NCBI GenBank assembly: GCA_963828215.1
Contig: CAWHFO010000068.1
Span: 124,001-188,000, forward strand
Reading direction: 5' to 3'
Source: CAVTJL01 sp963828215
Lineage (GTDB): Bacteria > Pseudomonadota > Alphaproteobacteria > Geminicoccales > Geminicoccaceae
DNA: 64,000 nt
Shown here: positions 54,034-63,827 of the stretch, in pieces
Layout: every line of letters begins with the position of its first letter
Numbering within the stretch: position 1 is the stretch's first letter
Translations under genes and position numbers: made by a program
Notes under the pieces: model-generated
Database searches by the model: none
Seen by the model: the letters and a program-made list of their open reading frames with translations, nothing else
What the model was told of the DNA's origin: nothing

Positions 54034-56582
54034 TGACGATCTTGTCCGGCACGCTGATGACCCGGCGCGGCGACCGGCCTTCCATCGCCCGCCGCACGTT
54101 GGGCTCGGCCAGCGCGGCCCGCTCGAGCGCCTCCGTGCCGCTGCCCTTGGGCATCCGGATCTCGCCGCGACGCTTGCCGTTGACCTGCACGGCGATGGTC
54201 ACCTCGTCCTCGCCCAGGAAGGCCGGGTCGGCCCGGGGCCAGGCGCTGGTCGCGAGCAGCCGGCCATGGCCGAGGCGCGCCCACAGCTCCTCGGCCAGAT
54301 GCGGCGTCATCGGCTCGATGAGGCGCGCCATCGTCTCGCAGGCCTCGCGCAGCAGCGCGCCGTTGCTGCCGGAATAGGCCTCGATTCCGTTGCTGAACTC
54401 GCGCACCAGGGCCACCGCCTTGTTGAAGTGGAACCGGTCGAGCGCGTCCGATGCCCCGGCGATGCTGCGGTGGATCAGGCGCTTGAGCTCGAGGTCGGCG
54501 GCCCTCGAGCCCGCCGGTCGGTGCAGGCGTGCCGACCGGCGGCAGCTGGCCGAGCGCCTGGTCGATCAGGCGCCAGAGGCGGTTGATGTAGCGCCAGGCA
54601 CCGTCGATCCCGCCCTCGGTCCATTCGAGATCGCGGTCGGGCGGGCTGTCGGACAGCATGAAGAGACGGGCCGTGTCGGCACCGTAGGCGTCGATGATCG
54701 CGGTCGGATCGACGGTGTTGAGCTTCGACTTGCTCATCTTCTCGACACGGCCGGGAAGGACCGGCCGGCGGTCGGTGATCGTGACCCAGTTGCTGAACTC
54801 GTCCTTCGTGACCGCGGCCGGCTCGAGCCAGCGGCCGTCCTCGTCCTTGAAGGTCAGATGGTTGATCATGCCCTGCGTGAAGAGGCCGGCGAACGGCTCG
54901 GCCAGGTCCATGAGGCCGCAGTCCGACATCGCCCGCGTGTAGAAGCGCGCGTAGAGGAGATGCAGGACGGCGTGCTCGACGCCGCCGATATACTGGTCGA
55001 CCGGCAGCCAGTAGTCGACGGCCTCGCGCTCGAACGGCCGGTCGGTCGCGTGGGGCGAGCAGAACCGGGCGAAATACCAGGAGCTCTCGACGAAGGTGTC
55101 GAAGGTGTCGGTCTCGCGCAGGGCCTCCCCGCCGCAGCCCGGGCAGCGGACATGCTTCCAGGTCGGATGCCGGTCGAGCGGGTTGCCGATGCCGGTGATG
55201 TCGACGTCCTCGGGCAGGGTGACGGGCAGCTCGCTCCGCGGCACGGGCAGCGTTCCGCAGCGCGGGCAGTGGATCATCGGCACCGGGCAGCCCCAGTAGC
55301 GCTGGCGCGACACGCCCCAGTCGCGGAGGCGGTAGGTGATCCGGCCCTCGCCGACGCCGCGCCGCTCCAGCTCCTCGATCACCCGCGCCTTGGCCGCCTC
55401 CACGTCGAGACCGTCGAGGAAGGCGGAGTTGAAGAGGGTGCCGTCGCCGACATAGGCTTCGTCCCCGATCCCGAAGGTGGCCGGATCCGCGCCCGGCGGC
55501 AGAACCACCGGCAGCACGGGACGGCCGTAGCGTCGGGCGAAGTCGAGGTCCCTCTGATCGTGCGCGGGGCAGCCGAAAATGGCGCCGGTGCCGTATTCCG
55601 ACAGGACGAAATTCGCGACGTAGACCGGCAGCTCCACACCCTCGAGGAAGGGGTGCCGGCAGCAGAGCCCGGTGTCGTAGCCCCTCTTCTCGGCGGTCTC
55701 GAGTGCCGCCTCGCTGGTGCCGCCCTGCAGGCATTCCGCGGCGAAGGCGGCGAGCGCCGGATCGTCGGCGGCGAGCTCGGTCGTCAGCGGATGGTCGGGG
55801 GCGATCGCCATGAAGGCGGCGCCGAAGAGGGTGTCGGGCCGGGTCGTGAACACCTCGAGCGGCGCCTCGCGACCGACGATCTCGAAGCTGACCCTGGCGC
55901 CTTGCGAGCGGCCGATCCAGTGGCGCTGCATGAGGCGCACCTTCTCGGGCCAGCGGTCGAGGCCGTCGAGCGCGGCCAGGAGCTCGTCGGCATAGGCGGT
56001 GATCCTGAAGAACCACTGGCTCAGCTTGCGGCGCTCGACCGGGGCCCCGGACCGCCAGCCCCGGCCATCGATGACCTGCTCGTTGGCCAGCACGGTCTGG
56101 TCGACGGGATCCCAGTTGACCCAGCCCTCCTTCCGGTAGGCGAGCCCCCGCTCGTACATGTCGAGGAACATCGCCTGCTCGTGCGTGTAGTAGGCGGGAT
56201 CGCAGGTCGCGATCTCCCGCGTCCAGTCGAGGGACAGGCCCATCGACCGGATCTGGTCGCGCATCTCCTCGATGTTGCCGTAGGTCCAGGCCCTGGGATG
56301 GATGCCGCGCCGGACGGCGGCGCCCTCGGCGGGCAGGCCGAACGCGTCCCAGCCCATCGGATGGAGCACGTTGAAGCCCTGCGCCCGCTTCAGGCGGGCC
56401 ACGACGTCGCCCAACGTATAGTTGCGTACGTGGCCCATATGGATGCGACCCGAGGGATAGGGAAACATCTCGAGCACATAGTATTTGGGCCGCGAGCGGT
56501 CGATCTCGGCGCGGAAGACCCGGCGCTCCTCCCAGATGCTCTGCCACTTGCTCTCGGTCACGCGGAAAGGGTAGCGGGACAT
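54020..56582 (-). CDS. leuS: Leucyl-tRNA synthetase (one frame break)
   Basis: Charges tRNA-Leu; about 853 codons. The class I HIGH motif is YPSGRIHMGHVRNYTLGD, the editing domain includes TTRPDTLFGAAFMAIAPDHP, DWGVSRQRYWGCPVPMIHCP follows, and the KMSKS loop is VEKMSKSKLNTVDP. The frame breaks near 54512: before it the frame ends GTPAPTGGLEGRRP, while DLELKRLIHRSIAGASDALD of the anticodon-binding domain continues in another frame. LeuRS is essential, so this is almost certainly a base error. The gene starts at ATG 56582 (MSRYPFRVTESKWQ) and overlaps lptE. Confidence 0.96.
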
Positions 56583-56685
56583 GCCTCGTCTCGTTGCGGG
56601 CGGCTCGGAGGGGAGCCGATGGAGGGTTGGCCCGTCGGCCGGCGGGGACGGCCGGCCGCGGCGGTACCGGGCTCAGCCGGAAAGC

Positions 56686-57243
56686 TCAGCTCGCAGCCTG
56701 GACGCTGGCAATGCGCAGCTGGCGGGCACGGGTCAGGATCTTGTCCTCGAGCTCGGCCTGGGTCTTCGGGTCGACCGGTGCGTCGAGCCATTGCCCGCCC
56801 GCGTCCCGTGTCTGGCGGAAGACGGCGACCCTGACGCCATCGGCGCGCAGTACCGTGTCGCGGATCTGGACCTGGACCTTGAGGCGCTCGTTCGGCGTCT
56901 GGACCGGCTGATACCAGTCGGTGATGATCAGGCCGCCGAAGGGATCGGCGGAGGCCAGCGGCATGAAGTCGATGGTGTCGAGGGCACCGCGCCAGAGATA
57001 GGCGTTGACCCCGATGCCGCCGTTTCCGCCGCTCCCGCCGTTCGCGTCGGCCTGCTTGTTCGGGCCGCCGAACAGCGTGAAGCCGTTCGAGCCCTCGATC
57101 GTGCCATAGGTGTCGCGGTCGCGCTGCTCCTTGGGATCGCGCATGCTGGAATCCGGCGTCTGCATGTACTGGCAGCCGAGGAGGAGAGCGGCCAGCAAGA
57201 GAGCGCCGAGCCTGAGCAGAGAGGGTTTGGCTTTTGAGATCAC
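56686..57243 (-). CDS. DUF3576 domain lipoprotein
   Basis: About 185 residues from a GTG start. The signal peptide ends in lipobox LLLAALLLGCQ, so it should be a membrane lipoprotein. The family core is GIGVNAYLWRGALDTIDFMP, LASADPFGGLIITDWYQP, and NERLKVQVQIRDTVLRADGV, matching DUF3576, a family found beside leuS in Alphaproteobacteria. A glycine/asparagine-rich stretch (NGGSGGNGGIG) precedes the core. It lies 103 bases upstream of leuS on the same strand and may be co-transcribed with it. Role unknown. Confidence 0.88.
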   Translation of the reverse strand: MISKAKPSLLRLGALLLAALLLGCQYMQTPDSSMRDPKEQRDRDTYGTIEGSNGFTLFGGPNKQADANGGSGGNGGIGVNAYLWRGALDTIDFMPLASADPFGGLIITDWYQPVQTPNERLKVQVQIRDTVLRADGVRVAVFRQTRDAGGQWLDAPVDPKTQAELEDKILTRARQLRIASVQAAS

Positions 57244-57335
57244 GAGGCAGCACCAACCGATCGGCGGCCCGCCCGAAACGAGCCGGCCGGACCATACCAC
57301 AGGCCCCGGCAAATGCCAGCGCCGCCCGGGCTAGT

Positions 57336-58028
57336 CTAGAAGTGGAGCCGGACGCCCAGCCGGCCCACGGTCGACGGCTCTTCCTCGGGCGCGGACTCGA
57401 CGGCGAAAGCGCCCTCGAGAGACAGCCACGGCAGCGCCAGGAGGTCGGTGCTGAGCAGCCAGAAATCACGGTTCGGCGCGCCGCTGCGCGGCTGCTCGCC
57501 GAAGGACAGGCTGGTGGTCAGCGAGCCATAGCCGACGCTGGCGCCCATCATGTCGGTCTCGGTGCCCATCAGGCTGGTCCGCGACAGCGACCCGCCGATG
57601 GAGAAGCTCGACCATTCGAGAGCGCCCCCGAGGGCCAAGGTGCCCCCATCGGTGACCGTCGAGCCGGGGGGCGGGTTGGGGTCGGGGGTGCCAGGAAGCA
57701 GGCCGATACGGCTCGACTCGGCCGGCGCACCCGAGAAGTTGAGGCGGAGCCGCGGCATGTCGAGGCCGCCGAGCCCCAGATCGTCGAGAAGAACGCTGCC
57801 CCCGCCGCGCGGCGTGAAATCGATGGTGAGGCCCGGATCGGCGCCACTCAGCGCGAAGCTGCTCGGCGCCAGACCGTCCGGAGCGGTGTCGGCCGCTGGC
57901 GTCGTCGTCTGGCTGGCCATGTATCCGCCGCGCATGAGTTGGGCGGCGTGGCTCTGCGGCGCCGCGGCCAGGGCGAGAGCCACGGCCGGGACGAGGGCGA
58001 CGCGCAGGCGAGAGGAACGCCGCATCAC
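57336..58028 (-). CDS. Secreted protein, probable small outer-membrane beta-barrel
   Basis: A 230-residue protein with a signal peptide (LRVALVPAVALALAAAPQSHAA). The mature part is glycine and serine rich with alternating hydrophobic strands (LEWSSFSIGGSLSRTSLMG, MGASVGYGSLTTSLSFG, LGVRLHF) and ends in phenylalanine, the usual C-terminal signature for Bam-dependent insertion. A proline-rich loop (PGTPDPNPPPGSTV) lies in the middle. I recognise no family; it is probably an outer-membrane protein of eight or so strands. Lone gene upstream of the tandem porins. Confidence 0.7.
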   Translation of the reverse strand: MMRRSSRLRVALVPAVALALAAAPQSHAAQLMRGGYMASQTTTPAADTAPDGLAPSSFALSGADPGLTIDFTPRGGGSVLLDDLGLGGLDMPRLRLNFSGAPAESSRIGLLPGTPDPNPPPGSTVTDGGTLALGGALEWSSFSIGGSLSRTSLMGTETDMMGASVGYGSLTTSLSFGEQPRSGAPNRDFWLLSTDLLALPWLSLEGAFAVESAPEEEPSTVGRLGVRLHF

Positions 58029-58193
58029 GAAACTTTCGAGCGAGCAGCCAATTCACGGGTCGTATAGCACGAAGCGATCGGCGGTTGGAGTGTAGCGAGG
58101 TTACACCCGCGGGAATAGGCGCGCCCGCACCCGATGATGTGACAACCGGCCACAGATGGCTCGGACGGAGCCATGACCGGCGCCCTGGAAGCA

Positions 58194-58223
58194 GAAGGGG
58201 CCGCCCCACCGGGCCGCCCCTTC
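58194..58223. terminator. Hairpin downstream of first porin gene
   Basis: GAAGGGGC (58194-58201) and GCCCCTTC (58216-58223) form a perfect 8-bp stem 27 bases beyond the porin stop on the minus strand. The bases that follow (CTGCTTCC) are only weakly T-rich. Confidence 0.4.
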
Positions 58224-58249
58224 CGAAAAGAGCCTGACCCGGAATGGGA

Positions 58250-59352
58250 TCAGAAGGTGAACTGCAGCCGGCTGATATAGAGGTAGCCTTTGTCGTTGCC
58301 GCCCCGTGTCGAGGTCGAAGTGCGATGCCTCGCCGCTCAGCCAGACGCCCGGGACCAGCCCGATCTGCGCGCCGAGGATGAGGGCATTGGACTGGTCGCT
58401 GCCGATCGGAAGGCCATTGGGCTCGGTTTGCCGATATTCGTTGTTCGTGTCGAGCACCTCGCCCCAGTTGACCGAGAGGGCCACCGGCCCGAGCTTGGTC
58501 GCGGCGCCGAGGTTGTAGAACTCGTGCTTGGCGCCGGCCGTCTCGTCCACACCAAAGGCGCCGGCGATGCTGAACCCGCCGAAGGAGATCACCGCACCGG
58601 GCTGGATGCCCACGGTATCGCCGGAGGTGTTGCTCGACGTGGACCTCCCGACGTCGCCGACAACCGAGGCTTTCACGTCGATCGCCCCGAAGCTGGCAAC
58701 CCAGGTCACGCCGGCGTCGACCAGATCCTGGGTAGCGGGGGGGGCGGGGTCGTTGCTGGCGAAGTTGGTGCCGTTGCTATTCGTGTGCGGGTCGTAGCTC
58801 AGGCCGAGCTGGAAGCCGGCGATCGTCGGCGAGTAGTAGACGATCTTCGTGGAGTCGCCGGTGTTGCCGACGAAGGTGGTCGATTCCAGGTCGACCAGCG
58901 TGCCGTCGAGGCCGCCCGTGCCCACCGCGATCGTCCAGGCGCCGAGCGACATGTTGTGGGTGATGCCGTCCTCGTCGCCGAAGCGGAACTCGCCGAACGC
59001 GCCCTTCATGTAGGTCCAGGCTTCGTCGGTGTTGGTGTTGCTGGCGTCCGCGTTGATCTTGATCTGGAAGCCGTAGTCGATGCCGGTCGACTCGTCCTTG
59101 GCCTTGCCGTCGATCTCGAACCGGTAGTCGGTGCGGAAATCGAAGCTCGAGGCTTTGCTCCCGACGGCCGGACCTGCGTACTGGCGGTCGCCGATGGCGC
59201 CACCGACGGCATCGAACCGACCATAGCCCCGAGAGCGTCAGATCGAACGGGGAAGCCGTCGTCACGGTGCCTGCGGAAGCCGGGCCGGCGCCCGCCATCA
59301 TGCCAGCGCCGAGCAGAGCGGTGGTCCCCAGCAGTATCCTCTTCAGTGCCAT
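58250..59352 (-). CDS. Gram-negative porin, copy 1 (two frame breaks)
   Basis: Outer-membrane general porin, about 367 codons. A signal peptide (MALKRILLGTTALLGAGMMA) ends near GPASAG. The mature protein begins FDLTLSG and reads FGEFRFGDEDGITHNMSLG, IVYYSPTIAGFQLGLSYDP and SVNWGEVLDTNNEYRQ. It ends YISRLQFTF, the terminal phenylalanine motif of porins. Frame breaks lie near 59220 (LTLSG, then YGRFDAVGGAIGD) and near 58305 (HFDLDTG, then NDKGYLYISRL). It is followed on the same strand by no other gene before the barrel protein at 58028. Very similar to copy 2. Confidence 0.9.
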
Positions 59353-59601
59353 CGCTTCGTTCTCCCTCGACACCCCCGCGCCGAGGGTGCTTGCCGCAGC
59401 TCTGAATCCCAGAAGGCAACCGGCCTCGCCGAGTGCCCGAGAGCAGGTGCCCGCCCGGCGGGGTGACCTCGCCCTCAACCACCGCCGTTATTCTTACAGT
59501 CGGTACACGAAGCAAGGATGGCTGGGAGGCCGCCCGGCCTTTGCGCAACCACTGTGACGGGGTTGCAACAAGGGCGCGAGCGGCTATGCGACGGAGGACC
59601 G

Positions 59602-60695
59602 TCAGAACGTGAACTGCAGCCGGCTGATATAGAGGTAGCCTTTGTCGCCACTACCCGAGTCGAGGTCGAAGTGCGATGCCTCGCCGCTCAGCCAGACGCC
59701 CGGGACCAGCCCGATCTGCGCGCCGAGGATGAGGGCATTGGACTTGTCGCTGCCGTCCGGCAGGCCATCGGGGTTGGTTTGCCGATATTGGTTGTTCGTG
59801 TCGAGCACCTGGCCCCAGTTGACCGAGAGAGCCACCGGCCCGAGCTGGGTCGCGGCACCGAGGTTGTAGAACTGATGCTTGGCGCCGGCCGTCTCGTCCG
59901 CACCATAGGCGCCGGCGATGCTGAACCCGCCGAACGAGAGCACCGCACCGGGCTGGATGCCCCTGGTATCGCCGCCGTTGCTCGACGTGGTCCTCCCGAC
60001 GTCGCCGACAACCGAGGCCTTCAGATCGATCGCCCCGAAGCTGCCGTAGTAGATCAGGCCGGCGTCGACCAGATCCTGGGAACTGGGGGGTGGGGGGTCG
60101 TTGCTGGCGAAGTCGGTCCCGTTGCTGTTCGGGTGCGGGTCGTAGCTCAGGCCGAGCTGGAAGCCGGCGATCGTCGGCGAGTAGTAGACGATCTTCGTGG
60201 AGTCGCCGGTGTTGCCGACGAAGGTCGTCGATTCCAGGTCGACCAGCGTGCCGTCGAGGCCGCCCGTGCCCACCGCGATAGTCCAGGCGCCGAGCCCGCT
60301 ATTGTGGGTGATGCCGTCGGTGTCGCCGAAGCGGAACTCGCCGAACGAGCCCTTCATGTAGGTCCAGGCTTCATCGGTGTTGGTGTTGCTGGCGTCCGCG
60401 TTGAGTCTTGATCTGGAAGCCGTAGTCGATCCCGGTCGACTCGTCCTTCGCCTTGCCGTCGATCTCGAACCGGTAGTCCGTGCGGAAATCCCAGCTCGAG
60501 GCTTTGTTCCCGGACGGCGCGTACTGGCGGTCGCCGATGGCGCCACCGACGGCATCGAACCGACCATAGCCGCGAGAGCGTCAGATCGAACGGGGAAGCC
60601 GTGGTCACGGTGCCTGCTGAAGCCGGGCCGACGCCCGCCATCATGCCAGCGCCGAGCAGAGCGGTGGTGCCCAGCAATACCCTCTTCAGTGCCAT
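59602..60695 (-). CDS. Gram-negative porin, copy 2 (two frame breaks)
   Basis: A close paralogue of the next porin, about 364 codons, starting MALKRVLLGTTALLGAGMMA and ending YISRLQFTF. Frame breaks lie near 60565, at the same codon as in copy 1 (LTLSR, then YGRFDAVGG), and near 60408 (DYGFQIK, then NADASNTNTDEAW). The body FGEFRFGDTDGITHNSGLG and SVNWGQVLDTNNQYRQ differs from copy 1 at scattered positions, showing divergence after duplication. Intact reading is likely in the cell. The 249-base gap to copy 1 should carry that gene's promoter. Confidence 0.9.
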
Positions 60696-61041
60696 CGCTT
60701 CGTTCTCCTCCGCACCCCCGCGCCGAGGGTGCATGCCGCAGCTAAACCCCACAATCGAGATGATGCCCGCCGAGCGCCCAGAAGACGGCCAATCCGGCTG
60801 TGACGCGTCATCCCCGAAGCCCGATAGCCCGTTTCCCAAAAGCGTGCGCATGAATGTTTCTTAAGTCAGCCACCCGAAGATGGATGACTTTTTATTCATA
60901 GACACTCGGGATCGGTCGCGCCTGACTACTTGGCGGCCAGACTATGGAGGGCAACTTGCCTGCCTCATGTGCAACCGATGCACGAGCTCGTCTACGCGCG
61001 CACCCCTGTGGGTCGGGCGGCTCCTCGCCAGAGGCGGGGGC
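60696..61041. other. Intergenic region upstream of porin copy 2
   Basis: About 345 bases without a credible gene. An AT-rich patch near 60880-60905 (GATGACTTTTTATTCATAG) is the best candidate for promoter elements of the porin. The remainder toward 61041 shows no repeat, hairpin or open frame that I can support. Confidence 0.4.
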
Positions 61042-61764
61042 TCAGTTCAGGACGGGCGTCCGGGGCGCGTAGAGCGGTGCCGAGACGCTGAGCGGGTTGC
61101 GCACGACGATGCCGGGATTGGGATAGTAGTCGACGAACAGGTTGACGCGCGGCCGCTTGCCCTTGTTGCGCACCGAGTGGCGCAGGCGGTTGTTGAAGTC
61201 GTAGGCGCGGCCCATCAGCATGGTGAAGCGGCGCCCGCCGATCTTGTACTCGACCGACGGGGTCGAGCTCAGCGAGACGTGGATGCGGTGCGCTTTCTCG
61301 GCCATGGCGTGGCCGTCGACGTGAGGGGCGATGTGTCCGCCGGCCTGGAGCCGGACCAGGGCCAGCCGGGTCACCACGCCGCCCGGCCGCTTGATGGGAG
61401 CTATGGCCTGCTCGACCACCGGCCCGAGAACGTCCTCGTAGCGCAGAAAGTCGGGCATGGTGTAAACGGGCCACACATCTGTGTCCTCGCGGCCGATCGG
61501 CAGGTAGCGCTCGGGGTCGAGCCCCCGCTCCCTGGCCCAGACGAAGACCAGATCCTCGAAGTGCTGGATCCCGGTCGTGCTCGCCGCCGCGTGCCACTCG
61601 GTCTTGAAGAGGATGGTGTCGGTCACGGCATGGGCGCTCGCGGCCAGCGCGTCGCGGCGGAACGTGTTGCTGGTCCAGTCGTCCTCGCTCAGGGCGCCGA
61701 CCATCTCCAGCAGCCGGCCGACATCGATGGCGCCGAGATCCCGAAGGGGAACGCCGATGTCCAT
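61042..61764 (-). CDS. Aspartyl/asparaginyl beta-hydroxylase family protein
   Basis: A 240-residue Fe(II)/2-oxoglutarate-dependent oxygenase-type protein. Iron ligands are in the HxD motif HIAPHVDGHAMAEKAHRIHV and the distal histidine of NRLRHSVRNKGKRPRVNL; the segment also has the family arginine that holds 2-oxoglutarate. Preceding features include PVYTMPDFLRYEDVLGPV. Substrate may be an aspartate or asparagine side chain in a protein or a lipid. ATG 61764 is used. The gene is 74 bases after the JmjC-type gene; a single 661-codon frame over both is a false fusion from the frame break in that gene. Confidence 0.85.
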   Translation of the reverse strand: MDIGVPLRDLGAIDVGRLLEMVGALSEDDWTSNTFRRDALAASAHAVTDTILFKTEWHAAASTTGIQHFEDLVFVWARERGLDPERYLPIGREDTDVWPVYTMPDFLRYEDVLGPVVEQAIAPIKRPGGVVTRLALVRLQAGGHIAPHVDGHAMAEKAHRIHVSLSSTPSVEYKIGGRRFTMLMGRAYDFNNRLRHSVRNKGKRPRVNLFVDYYPNPGIVVRNPLSVSAPLYAPRTPVLN

Positions 61765-61838
61765 TGAAGGAGCCTCCGAGCAATCAGGAACCCGGTCAGG
61801 ATAGCACCCGCCCCCGGCCCCCGGAAAGCGAGCGACGG

Positions 61839-63027
61839 TCAGGGAGCCGGCTCGACCACCCGCATCCGCTCCATGTCGGCGAGGAAGCGGTCGAGCTTGG
61901 CGGGCGGCTCGCGGGCGAAGGCGCGGTGGAACTCGCGGCGCCCGAAGCCGTCGCGACCGACGACCCAGGCGGCGAGGTCCCGGACCGCGGGCGGCACCTC
62001 GACCGCCTCGCGCGAGCCGGCTCCTGACGAGGCCGCAGCGGCCGCCCTGCTCGACCAGCCGCAGGTCGCGCCTGACCGCGAAACGCTCCTCCGCCGCCTC
62101 GACGACATCCGGCAGGTCATAGACGTCGCGGGGATAGGAGAAGGCCGCCATGACACCGGCCATCTGCTCGGCCGCCTCCGGGGCGGCGAGGATCTCCGCG
62201 ATGCGTCCGCCCAGCGCGCGGAGCCGCTCGGCCAGCGCCACGGCCTCGCCGCCCGGCAGGTTGGCCCTGCCCAGCGGCTCGTGGACCATGCGCTCGAACA
62301 GCCAGGTCATGACGTCGAGACCGATCGGATAGGTGACGCCGAAGGCGATGTGCGCGCAGGCGCCGTCGTCCGCCAGGGCATAGTGATACTGGCCACGCGG
62401 CAGATAGAGGAGGTCGCCCGGCCTGAGGCGGACCTCCTTCCAGAGCTTGCCCTTGGCCCGGTCGTGGTGCTCCTGCGGCTGGCTCTTGAAGGCCGGATGG
62501 GCGATCGGGTCCTGGGCCCGGCCCTCGAACACCATCCAGGTCTTCTCGCCCATGCAGTGGACCGCGAAGACGTCGTGCGTGTCGTAATGGACGCGGAAGC
62601 CCTGCTTGCGCTTCGAGGAGAGGTAGAGGTTGCCCTGCACCTTGCCCTGGACGGCCTCCTCCAGCGACCGGGAGAAGGCCGAGAGCTCCGGGGTCAGCTG
62701 GTCGATATCGTTCGCCACCAGCGTGGCGCCGCGCTTGAGCAGGCCCTGAACCTTCACGGGGTCCGGACGGAGCACCTGGCCGCCGTCACGGCCGACGGCG
62801 ACAGCGGCGTAGGCCCCGGGCGGTATCGGCTCCTTGTCGAGCACGAGCGGCATCGAGTGGGCGGACCAGACGCTGGTCATGCCGAGCAGCCGGTTGAGGA
62901 CGGGCCAGCTCATGACCGACGCGAACCGCTCGGGCGCGCCCTCGATGTGGAGGGGGCCCCGACCGAGATACTCGGCCTTGAAGCGCTGCACGCCGAGGGG
63001 CGCAACGATGTCCGCGAACGTCGTCAT
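61839..63027 (-). CDS. JmjC/cupin-4 domain ribosomal-oxygenase-like protein (one frame break)
   Basis: About 396 codons. A JmjC-type 2-oxoglutarate oxygenase resembling the bacterial ribosomal oxygenases (YcfD/RoxA), which hydroxylate ribosomal protein arginines. Iron ligands are the HxD pair in GFRVHYDTHDVFAVHCMGE and the histidine in LYLPRGQYHYALADDG. A C-terminal winged-helix-like part includes DLAAWVVGRDGFGRREFHRA. The frame breaks near 62025: after RLVEQGGRCG the continuation GSREAVEVPPAVRDL lies in another frame. It starts at ATG 63027, divergent from yggS across a 64-base gap that should contain both promoters. Confidence 0.87.
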
Positions 63028-63091
63028 GGCTTGACTCCTTCCGGAGTGTCCGCACCCTCGGGGGCCTCGTCAGGGCACAGTCGGAGCATAC

Positions 63092-63802
63092 ATGGCGGCC
63101 GCGGAGGGACAAGGCGAGGCACCGCTCGACGTGGCGGCGAACCTCGCGAGCGTGCGGCGGCGGATCGCCGCGGCCGCGCAGGCGGCCGGCCGCGATCCCG
63201 CCGAGATCACGCTGGTCGCCGTCTCGAAGACCCAGCCTGTCGAGCGCATCCTCGCGGCCCTGGAGGCCGGCCAGCGGGTGTTCGGCGAGAACTACGTGCA
63301 GGAGGCCGCCAGCCGCTGGCCCGCGCTCCGCGAGCGGTTCCCCGACATCGAGCTGCACATGATCGGCGCGCTCCAGACCAACAAGGCGCGGGAAGCCGTC
63401 GAGCTCTTCGACGTGATCCAGACATTGGATCGACCCAAGCTCGCGGCGGCGCTGGCGAAGGAGATGGCGCGCCGGGACCGCAGGCCGCGGCTGCTCGTCG
63501 AGGTCAACAGCGGCGAGGAGCCTCAGAAGGCCGGCCTCCACCCGGGGGAGCTCGAAGGCTTCGTTCGGTATTGTCGTCAGGAGCTCGGTCTCGCAGTGGA
63601 CGGCCTGATGGCCATCCCGCCGGCCGACGAGGACGTGGCGTTGCACACCGCCCTGCTGGCCAAGCTCGCCGCGCGCTACGGGCTCGGGACGCTGAGCGTC
63701 GGCATGAGCGCCGACTTCGAGACCGCGATCGAGTTCGGCGCGACCCACGTCCGCGTCGGCACGGCGATCTTCGGCGCCCGGGCTCCCCGCGCCACCGCGT
63801 GA
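63092..63802 (+). CDS. YggS family pyridoxal-phosphate homeostasis protein
   Basis: A 236-residue TIM-barrel protein that binds PLP and keeps free PLP low. The PLP-lysine lies in LVAVSKTQPVERILAALEAG, then VFGENYVQEAASRW, the LHMIGALQTNKAREAV signature, LLVEVNSGEEPQKAGLHP and LSVGMSADFETAIEFGATHV followed by RVGTAIFG. ATG 63092 is used. It is divergent from the JmjC-type gene and convergent with the GlsB-type gene. Confidence 0.95.
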   Translation: MAAAEGQGEAPLDVAANLASVRRRIAAAAQAAGRDPAEITLVAVSKTQPVERILAALEAGQRVFGENYVQEAASRWPALRERFPDIELHMIGALQTNKAREAVELFDVIQTLDRPKLAAALAKEMARRDRRPRLLVEVNSGEEPQKAGLHPGELEGFVRYCRQELGLAVDGLMAIPPADEDVALHTALLAKLAARYGLGTLSVGMSADFETAIEFGATHVRVGTAIFGARAPRATA

Positions 63803-63827
63803 GCCCGGGACGGCCTTCGGAACGCGA

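Noticed and set aside
61042..63027. A 661-codon frame that looks like a JmjC plus Asp/Asn hydroxylase fusion
   Set aside because: The JmjC tail continues in another frame to a stop at 61839 and the second protein has its own ATG at 61764. The fusion comes from the break near 62025.
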